The notes under the pieces were generated by a model. The model saw only the letters and a program-made list of their open reading frames with translations, was not told where the DNA came from and did no database searches. The translations under genes were made by a program, and so were the position numbers. Source: Odontesthes bonariensis (lineage: Eukaryota; Chordata; Actinopteri; Atheriniformes; Atherinopsidae). From it: a stretch of 64,000 nucleotides of DNA. Location of the stretch: NCBI RefSeq assembly GCF_027942865.1, contig NC_134509.1, positions 32,228,197 to 32,292,196 on the forward strand. The letters run 5' to 3'. Shown here piece by piece: positions 46,684-57,262 of the stretch (position 1 is the stretch's first letter; every line of letters begins with the position of its first letter).

Positions 46684-47982
46684 ATACAGCCCCAGCATTT
46701 CGTGGTTGCCATGGTTCTTTATCAGGTTGCATCATCACAGCTTCATTTTCATTTAAAAACAAAAAACATTCAAGCCATGTCAATCAAAGTTCACTCAAAC
46801 AGTGCTAAAAATGCATCACTAAAACTAAAAGGAACCCAGAAACTCACAAGTAGTGCATCTAACCTCCAACATCGAAAATGGCCGAATTGACCATTTCCAA
46901 ATTCTGCACTCTTTAATATGTGTTTCAATGCAGGAACTTTTACTAACATCAAAGTTAACTCGTGTTGTGATGATCAAAATCGCTGAAACAAAAATCTAAA
47001 CCTCACAGCTTACATGCTAGATTAGGTACAATAAAGTTGTAGAAATGAGTACATCCATGCTTGTGGCCTTTTCAAATAGGCTACGTCTAAGTGTAGCACA
47101 GGTACATTTTTATGCTCATCTTGTCAAAGAAATACTGCTCTAAACCATGGTCATTTTCTAACTTTAACTGAGTAGTTTTGATTATCAGTTTGAGCCTAAT
47201 AATTATTCAAATTCTCACCCAGGGAAAAAATAGCAGTTGATTTTTCATAAAAACTTTCTATTACAAGTGAAAGTATAGGTTACTTTTTTTTTTAGCCCAT
47301 AACACACAAAATTTTAATTTAAAAACTGTGTTTTGTAGCCATCAGGAAACTGAAATTGTATTTTGCTGTTAGTTGCAGTTCCTATACTGTCCATAGTGTG
47401 GCGGTATTATCAATTAAACCGGCGCAGCAACTAGCCGGAAAAGGACTCCCGCACCCCATCCTCACGCCTGCTTGTTGTTTTTTCTTATTAACTCTGTTAA
47501 CACTGTATTAATCAAGTTAGTTGAAAAAAATATATTGTAAACATTTCATCTAACGCACACCTTCACACTTTTTTTTTTAATTTTGTCAAGAAAATAAATA
47601 TATTCAAGTTGCTGCCTTCAAATATCGTCGGAAATTTGTCAAACCAGTGTCATCTTCTAAACATACAAAGGGGGGAGGGAGTAATGAAAGGCTATCTGTA
47701 GATAATTGTTAAAATAAATGTAATTTTTTTATGAACAATAACCGAATGCTTTTGGAGTCACTTCATGTAATGTAAGCAGCTGCTCAGTTAAGACACACAC
47801 ACATACTATATTCGTATTCATCCTAACGATGCCGATGTCATTACAGAAATTACAGGTATCAGCTTTTATATCTTCTGTGTCATGTATTATCTTTTAATTC
47901 CCATTAGTTCATAAACGTTTGTTTATATCGTTGAAGCTGGTATTTTGTACCTTGATGGTCTTGAACGCATCGAGCCCGGTCC
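46684..47982. other. Region upstream of tab1
   Basis: 1.3 kb with no gene. The part near 47400-47460 and the last 60 bases are richer in CpG (GGCGCAGC, GCCGGAAAAGG), and GCCGGAA may be an ETS-type site. This is presumably the tab1 promoter, without a TATA box at a suitable place. Confidence 0.4.
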
Positions 47983-47993
47983 AACATGGCGGC
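47983..47993 (+). promoter_or_regulatory. tab1: YY1 motif overlapping the tab1 start codon
   Basis: AACATGGCGGC fits the YY1 consensus AANATGGCGGC exactly and includes the tab1 ATG. YY1 sites of this form typically lie just downstream of transcription starts, with the ATG embedded. This suggests that the 5' UTR is very short. Confidence 0.6.
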
Positions 47994-48018
47994 GCAGCGC
48001 AGGACTCTGATGCAGAGC
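47986..48018 (+). CDS. tab1: tab1 coding exon 1
   Basis: Eleven codons, MAAQRRTLMQS, then donor GTAAGT. The start has A at -3 and G at +4. Confidence 0.92.
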
Positions 48019-51000
48019 GTAAGTTAAAAAAAAAAACAACAACAACTGCTGTTTAATACTCTCACTGACCCATTATGGTCATGTAGCACCCATCTGAGAG
48101 ATGTTTGGGCTCTCTTTTATCTTTCTCCATGGTTGTGTTTGCTTGTGTTGTGTCATTAAGTGTAGATTCTAGTGATTCAGTGATGCCAGTGCTAGCTATT
48201 TTGAGTTGAGCTCATTAAGTGCTTTGCTAACAGTAAGCTAACTACCAACACTTTAGTCATCACAGTAATGTAATGTATTCTAGTCATCAAAACGCGGAGG
48301 ATATACTCGGGATTCAGAGGGGTTAGTAATGTTACTTAGACGACCTTTGCCTTCCCAGATACACCATTGCAGACTTAATGAGTGAATTAGCCCGGTAGCT
48401 TGTATAAACTGCCAGTCAAGTCCCTGTGTAGGTGTTGACGTTTGTGACATGTTAGAGCAAACTGAGGGACAACAGAGAGGTATTACTGAGCTTTTCTACA
48501 GAGAATGACAAGAAAACAAGTTATGTGTGAATGTACTTGATGTAATCATTACTGCCCTGTCTAATTTTGGAGTACATCAAACCATAATAAAGTGGTGCAA
48601 CTTCAACCAGATCTAAACAACTTGTGGTTTTCAGTTGACCTTCAGTCTCAGTTCACTAATTAATACTCTGCTGTGTTTTTAAGATGTTTTCAACCCCTCC
48701 TTATTTCTTCTATCATAGCAGCATCAGAGCTGGACGGATGACCTGCCCCTGTGTGAGATGTGCGGAGTTGGTACAGCACCAAACTGTGTGTACGGTCCCG
48801 ACGGCAAAGGAACTCAGAGCCACCCCATAGAGGATGGACACCTGAGGTTGAGGTGAATAAAGTTTGGAATAGCGCATCAGATATGAAAGGAAAACAGCTG
48901 AAGAGGCAACAGTGATTCATGTTCGGGGCCTGCATCTCAAATTGGAAGATCACGATTTGGGAAAATGGTTCTTTAAGCTTTTAGTGCCACAATTTTGAGG
49001 GTGCCATTTCCGGAAAAGGTGCTGGGATTTTTGTGTTTTAAAACTTGTTGAAAACAAGCCAAAAAAGGAAAAAAAAAAAAACAGATTCTCTGCTGGTTGG
49101 AAATACGCTTAATGAAGTACCTTTCCACTCACTACCGCTGTACAGGTTTGACCCTGGTGACATTTCAAGAATCTGTAATGAGACCTATGTCAACATTTCT
49201 GTTCTTTGTTATGGTAGCAAGAAGCGTTTCTTTTTTCAGGTCACATGTGGAATTGAGAAACAGTCTTGTATGTGTAATAAGTGGTTACACTATATTGGTT
49301 AGAGATTACCAATCCGGCTCAAACGAGTAATATCACGCGTGACACAGTTTATTTTTTCCAAATATAACATATAAAGTAGATCCATGTGTTTAATCGGCCT
49401 CATATTTGCTGTTGTCACAGTTAGTGAGAGCCATGCTATGCAGCATAAAATATCACAACTACAACCATTGTTTACGTGTCCAAAAAAACCCCCAAAAAAT
49501 AGCATTTAAAGCAATTTAGATCTGCACAATTTGTCAGGTTCTTCAGTTTGTGTTTACTGGGCAACTAAGTTACCCTCGAACGTGACCTATTATTTGATTC
49601 CTTTTTTTTTTTTTTAAATGAATGATTTATTTCAGTTCCAGTTTACACAAAATGTACTGCAACCCAGAGTCCTGGATAAAATATGTTATCGAGTCTAATC
49701 TTCTTCACTGTTTTTGCTCCTTGAAAGACAAACGTGGGCCTTGTGTTTGTTGTGTTTTCTCAACCAATTAGAGGTGAAGACGGCTGTTTCCTCTACGGGG
49801 TTTTCAACGGTTATGACGGCAGCAGAGTGGCCAACTTTGCAATCCAGTGTCTGACGGCTGAACTCCTACTTGGGCAGCTAAATTCCAGCCACACAGACAA
49901 CGATGTCCGCAGGATCCTCACACAGGTCTGTGTTTTCTTTGGTCTCTTTGTTCCTGTTTGCTAATGTCTAAACCACATCTCACCCAACTGAATGCCTCCC
50001 ACCTTTCTTTAGTGGTCATAACGGAAACGCTCGGATGTCCACGACGTCATGTTATAAGGGTATATGATATTTGGAATTGCACTAGAATATGCAGTAGTCA
50101 CTCTATGACTATGGTGTATGTTCTTTGGATGTAGCTTAAATCTTGTTTTACTTGTACAACATATATCGAAAGAAAATGAAAATTATTCACACGTACCGAG
50201 AAAACACAAGAGATTGTGGCCTGGGCAGAGATGGTCATTTCTACCTTTTTTTTTTTTTAGTTTTTTTTTTTTTTTTAGTTTTTATCATTTTTTCTGCATG
50301 TCCTGTTTATTGATCCACAGTAAAAGCCATGTTTTACAAAGCCTCTCAACAATCTAATATGCGCGTGCTCACAGGCCTTTGATGTGGTGGAGAAGAGCTA
50401 CTTTGATACGATAGATGATGCTCTGGCAGAGAAAGCTCACCTGTCCAACTACCTCCTGCCGCACAATGAGGTATACACATGTGCTCACACACACACATCC
50501 CAAAGCATATCGACAAATGAGAGCTGAACATTTAAAACAGGAGTTTGTTTCCATAGCAACTGCAGATTTGGGCATTTTGTGAGTCAATGTTTAGACGTCG
50601 GGGGATCAGCTAGTTCTGTTCGAACTGGTGTCATCAGGCTGTGTCCCCACATATGCTGGTCTCAGGCCTCCTTCTCGGGATCCAGATCTCCCTGCTTTTC
50701 TGTGCGCTCTCCTCCACCAACCCCCCACCCACTTTTTTTTCTTTTATCTTTTTTTCAATTATTAGGTGTATATGGCCCTTTTCTTTCTCTGCTATGCATG
50801 TATACACCCCCCCCCCCCCACACACACACACACACTCTCTCATTTTCAGTGACATTTAGCCTAATCATTTGTCTCTTGTCCACTGCACTTTTTCCTACCT
50901 CCTTTTACCATTTGCCTGGTTGTCCCTTTCCCCACCAACCCGCCTTCTCCTTCTGACTTTCTTCCCCTCTTTCCTTTCCTCTCTCCTCCTGTCACTCACT

Positions 51001-54000
51001 ATGTTATCTTTATTCTCTCCATCTTTCTCTCTGTTGGACTCCTGGGTGGTCAGAATGTGTCATTCCACCAGCTTTCTCCTCAGAGTCAGAAGGTGCAGGA
51101 GCGCCTGAAGGAGCTGGAGCAGGAGGTGTCGGGCGGCGCTACGGCGGTGGTGGCGCTGATGCTCAACAACAAGCTCTACGTCGCTAACGTTGGTATGGAC
51201 ACAGGCTTTCACTGGCATGAGTTACGTTGATACCCGATTTCTTTGTTAAATCGAAGCACACGTTTATCATAAACAGCCAAAGCAGTTGACTGCATTCTGT
51301 GTAGAAGATCATCCAATTATAGACGGTTCTCATCTGACATCTTCTTTACACCAGCAGATGTCAGACTTGACACAAATTTGGATTCGATGTTTGGTTCCAG
51401 TCATAGACTGCTTTAGGTTTTGAGATGCAGACCATGTTGGGTCCGCCACATTTTAAAACCCGTGTTACTATAAACACAAGGCCGATTTAAGGGCTTAGCA
51501 AATAAAACCATCTTAATACAACATTTAATTTAGAATAACTTGATTAGCGTTGTGGGAGTGCATCGTGTTGGGGTAGTTAGCGCTGTCCCCTCACAGCAGG
51601 AAGATCTCGGTCCAAATCTCAGCTCGGCCCTTCCTCTGTGGAGTTTGCAAGTTTTCCCCATACGTACACGAGTTCTCTCCAGGTACTCTGGCTTCCTCCC
51701 ACAGACCAAAAAGATGAATGCTTGGAATGACTGTGGGCGCGCATGCTTGTTTATCTCTGTGCTGGTCCCATGATGGCTGGCGAACTGTCTAGGGTGTATC
51801 CTGCTTCTTGCCTGATGGCAGCTGAGATTGGCTCCAGCCCCCCTAACTCCTAACCCTGAATGGGATCGATGCGTGTTTGGAAAATGGAGAAATTCATATT
51901 TCACATTATGGCTCGGACTCCACAAACGAAAAACAAATGATTTTTCTTGGTTGGGGAAACTGCTTCTGGCTGTGATTTCTTGTGTAGACACTTTTCGTGG
52001 TAATTGTTAAATGATAATTCCATTCTGTGTTAGTCATGGAATAAAAACAGAACGATGAAGGGTCAGAGAGGCCATTCGGATACAACTTTGTTTGTTAAAA
52101 AGAGAGGAAAATGTCATTGGCTGTGAGACAAGACAGTTCATTCATGAATAAACCAAAATGATTTGCTTCATCCTCTCACACTCGGATGATAATTCAAATG
52201 ATTACTCGCCATGACATGACATCTTCTGGCTGTCAAAAATAGTGCTGCCACAAAAGCTATAAAAATCCTGTCTTGACTGCTGCTATTTTTAGCTGCTATG
52301 GAGGCTAATACTGGACTCACAACATCAGCTTTAGAGAATATGAGCGGTCCAGTTTTTTAATCATTTTTTGGGATTTTATGCCTTTAATGGATTGGAAAGT
52401 TCAGAGAGACAGGAAGCAGGGGACAGAGAGAGGGGAACAACATGCAGCACAGGGCCGTCCGTTGCAGGACTTTAACCGGGGCCAGCTGCAGCGAGGACTG
52501 TAGCCTCTGTACATGGGGCGCCTGCTCAACCCACTACACCACAGACCACCAGTAACAGCTTTTTAACCTGTTTGTTGCTTTTAACCCACAGCTTTCTATA
52601 GGCTTTGCATTTAACCTACCCATTCATTCTGGCTGAGTACATATTTATATTTTACAAGAAAGGGTCTATTTCTTCTGTCAAATTAACCCTGTTTTTTGGT
52701 CCAAAAAAAGAAAATCATCCCACAATAAGAGGGATGGAACCAAAGTAAACCCTGCAGCTGTTTTCCAGGAACGGGTTTGTTTTGGTTGTGTAAAACCTTT
52801 GGTAAGGTTCTATGTTGGACCATTGAATTCCCAGCTTGTAGGATGCAGGAACACATTTAGCCGCTGAATACCTCCCACCGACTCTGCTTTCACAGAAACA
52901 TAAAGCGAGGCAAGGAGAGCGATCTGCTGTGTTTTTTTGGATATGAGTTGTTGTTGTTGTAAGTCAATAAAAACTCTAAAAATATAGTATGGTTCTCATA
53001 TTGTAGTTCAGCCAATTGATTGCCTTAAATGTCACACACTGGAGCTTTTAAGTTTGACAAGACTCAAAGTAGTCTGTCTCCAAATTGCCTCATGTCCAGT
53101 TTAGTAAAACACTGCTACTTTGTAAAAGTGATGTGGCATTTGCGCACAGAAAATGCTTGTTTTTATTTTCCTTATCCCTAAACAAGACAAGCTCAGGAAA
53201 GCTTTGAGCACAGAACATGTAGACCATGTGTGTTACATTTGCTTTTTGCCTGAAACCCGGAGGAAAACCCCCTTAGACTGATTGAGTACCATGTCAGAAA
53301 GGAAGGCGCTTTATGCTGTGTAGAACGTTTTACAGAGAACAAGAACCGTGTTCCCAAAGCCGGTGTTTCCTGTGGCCAACAGACGGATGTTGGATTGATC
53401 TTGAGACTCTTAATTCATACCTGCAGTGTCGGTCTGTTTGCTGCATCCCCGTTGCCAAATCAGCCTCCTGCAGCCTTCAGCATCAAGCATGAGAACATAG
53501 TTCTCAGTGTGTACTTGTTATGTGCTTTCCTGTTTTCCAAAACAGAAAAGAGAGTCTCCTGTGAATATGATAATGTGTTATCCTGAAGACCATTTAAGAT
53601 CCATCCACAAGGAGCCACAGTGAGTCCTAAAAATGGTTTTACTTTAAAGGGTTATCAAAGATGATGTCCAAGATTCTCAATGCTGCAAGCTGATACTTGT
53701 TGTATTGTTCTGCTAACAGCTGTGATTCTGGTACGGTGTAAAAAAGAGACATCCCTTTCCTTTTTTTCATCAAGCGGTACTCCTCAAAAAGTGTGGGCTA
53801 GTAATTAGTAATGTGTTAAGGCACTTGGCTTTCATGTGCGAGTCAAAAGTTAAACAGTTTACAGATTCCCAGAGAGGTTTAAGTCTTAAGACTAAATGTG
53901 CTCATTAAATCACTCCCAGCTGTTTGTTGATGTTAAATATATTTGAGCCGGGAGCAGGACTGTGTGTGTGTGTGTGTGTCTGGTGGGGAGGTGGAATACG

Positions 54001-57000
54001 TGAGCATTCAGCATCAGAAACATCACGTAACGACATTATTTTTGCACATATGAACGTGAAATCGGGCTCATCAAATGGACAGATGTTTCCAGACTGGCGT
54101 ATCAGATTTAAACTCTCACCCTGATTAACACGAAGTGGTGTGGCTGTTTGAGTGGTCTTGTCTGATGATTAGTGTAGCAGCGCACACTCACATGTTCAGG
54201 CGTTTTCAGGTCATATACTTAAACTGGGTTAGTCTGGAGTTCCATGATGGTTCTGCTCATTGGCCCTGAAGTGTAATTATTAAAGTTAATTAGTCATTGA
54301 TCTGTCCTTGGTCAGCTTTTATTTGGCTTTATCAGCAAAGAATTGATTTTCAGATACCACAGTGTACCACAGTTTCTTACTTTGTTCATTTCTGGGGTTC
54401 TTATTTTTTCCAGTTTCCAGTTCAGCTCCAGTAAAGGATGCGTTTATACTGTCACTATAAGCTGCCATAGCAGTGCTGTTAAGGTGTATCTGATAACGTA
54501 CATTGTTTTCCGAGTGTCAATTAAAACAACTCAGTCCACAGCCTAAATGAATTAAGACTTAAGTGTCAAACATTTTCAATTGTTTAACGTAGTTTGAAGT
54601 AAATCGTTGTTTTCCCACACAGCCATATCCCATGTGCAACTGATGCTGCAGATGTTGCTGTCTCATTGTGACTTGTCAGAGGGCTTTTATTGGAAGTGTT
54701 CTGTTGTGTAAACGAGGTTATTGCACGAATAAAAAAAAAAAAAGAGCCATTACTATAGTTATAGTAGTAATATATAGTTATAGTTCTAGAAGCTCTTATC
54801 TCTGTTCTGCCACGTCAAGTTAAAATATCTGCCGTGAAGAAGGTGAATATGTAACACAGAGATAAGATTTGTGCTTTGATAGTCTTATTTCATGTTGTTG
54901 AGCACTTCCTTCAGCGTATTTACCTGTGTCTCCAGGTACCAACCGAGTTCTGCTTTGCAAGTCCAGCAGTGATGGCCAGAACCAGGTTCTTCAGATCGGT
55001 CGACCACACAGTACTGACAACGAGGATGAGCTGCAGAGACTGACCGCACTGGGTGAGATCCACAGACGTGTAGAAAGCTGTCCAAAGAAAATGTAAAGTA
55101 AAATCACTTTTTTTTTTGTTGGTCCAGAATGGCCCCTCAGTGTTTGTTCAGTTTAAAAAAAGAAAAGAAAAAAAGGTGCTCTGTAGCCGACAAAATCTAT
55201 TTATGAATGTGTATCTGTTAACTTTGACACATTGCATGTGGGACTGTAAGCAGAGTGCTTTTGCTGAAGGTGTTAGGAATTTACATAAAGCATAAACTTT
55301 ACACACTGTTGATAAACTCAAACTTTCGGGTTCAGCAGACGCTCCTTGGGCTCGTTGTGAATGAATTTATCACTTGGTAGCTTTCCTTGTGCTTCACGTA
55401 CCCAAAACACATGATATAATCAAACATTTCCGAAATCTTGCGTCCCTTTGGAGTCTACTGTTATTACAGAGCGGGCTGTAAACGCTGCAGTAAGTCACTC
55501 GGATCTTGGGACAGTCACACTGTAGATCCCTGAGAGACCAATGAAACAATTAGCTGGGTAGCAGCTGGGTTTCCATTCACGAGCAAACAAAACCGAATCA
55601 ATGTTTTGAAAAGAAATTGATTATATTTCATCGACCGGTTTGAAGTGAGGAAACCAGACCCACCCAGGGTGGTTGCATAGGCTGTGTTGCTGGAGCTTGT
55701 AAATTCAGTAGAAGTAGTTGTCCTCACTGGAAACAAACTTAGAGGAGGAAACAAAACAACAACAGCAGCTGCAGTGGACATCCTCAAGAGGAAAAAAGGA
55801 GAGAGCTCTTTCTCAGGAATAACCTTAATGTCTGGGAATATCGGGGATCTTGTGTCATATCTAGGAAAATGCTGGTTGGTCGTGCCAGTTTATTATTTTA
55901 TTCATCTTTCAGATGTGAATCAAAAGCAGAAATGGAAGCCTTGCTGGTGTGTGAAAAGGAACATTTGTATTTGTTTGGCATAGGAAAACCCGCTGTTCTC
56001 AACCCCTTGAAAATGAGATGCTAAATCTGAATAGAGCATTGTCTTGATTGGCGATTGTCAATGATTACTCTATTTCTAATAGACTTTTGTCAAATCATTC
56101 TTGTGTCACGGCCTCATAATCTGCCACAGGAAACTAGAAATTTTCCAAAAAATTCAATCGAGTGGGCTGTTAAGCTATTAAGTGAGACTCCGCTCAGCCC
56201 AGTAGCTCATACTCCTTTCACCTGCAGTGTAAGGTTACCGTTCCCATCTCTTACACAGCTCTTTTGTTCCAGCAGCTGGAGTTTGACCCCAGCATGAGAA
56301 CAGAATGATACAGAAAGGCCTCTGCCCAGGTGGACTACATACCTCCCCACCCACCTATCTCTGTATTTTTACCCATGACACGATGTGCAACGAAGGTGCA
56401 ATTCTCCAGTTCCTGTTGAGTCACACGAATATTCTGCTGTTCAGGTCTCCTTCTGAATGATTCAGAAATAAACAACGGTCACTCCATTAACCCAGGCCAC
56501 GAGCGACCCTGAAAAAAAAAAACAAAGACATTTGCATTGTCCTCTCCTCGCCCGGGTCCCGCTTCCCGCACCAATTCATTTCTCCCGTCCTCCTACAAAA
56601 TGCGCCGCTCCACCTTTTGCTGTCATAAACGTCCTCATTGTCTGCTCCGCTGTGTGTCCAATGTCTCCCCTGTTGTATAGGTGTGGATTCAGCTCGCGTA
56701 AGGCAAGCAGGGCAGATAGCTGGACAGAGCAGCACCAGGAGGCTTGGAGACTACAGAGTCAAAATTAACTACAATGAAATTGACCTGCTCAGGTGAAGCC
56801 TGTCTTCATAACATTGCACAGTGGCCGTCCACACCACAACAGTTGTATTATGGTTTATTTGGCTTTTTTTTTCTTTCATGAATCAAACTTTTCAAAAAAA
56901 AAATCAGTACTCTAAAACCCCCGGAACAGTTCTGTTGCTGCGGTGAACTCAGTGAACTCCAACCTTAAGTTGGTCTCTCACTGTTGTTTTCTCACATCCT

Positions 57001-57227
57001 TTGTTTTGGGTATAAGCATGGTACAAACCTTTTCACATCATTCTCTGAAAGAGAGCAAATTCATGGGAATATTTGCATTCAACACAACTTTTTGAATAAC
57101 TGTCATTATTATCTGACTGTTCCAACCTCCCTCTTTACGCTGCTGAGTAGGGCTGAACGATATATTGCATTTGCGATAATATCGCGATATGACCAAGTGC
57201 AATTTTCTAATCGCAAAGGCTGCGATT

Positions 57228-57262
<35 letters not shown>

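Larger units (their letters stand above)
49926..51053 (+). other. tab1: tab1 introns 3 and 4
   Basis: Two short introns on either side of exon 4. Intron 4 has a long pyrimidine-rich lead and a homopolymer C run (50807-50819) joined to (CA)n up to 50835. Confidence 0.6.

Noticed and set aside
51571..51620. A functional tRNA gene
   Set aside because: The B box is degraded and no acceptor or anticodon stem pairs; this is a SINE head.
51530..51991. 153-codon minus-strand open frame
   Set aside because: It covers the antisense of a SINE-type repeat.
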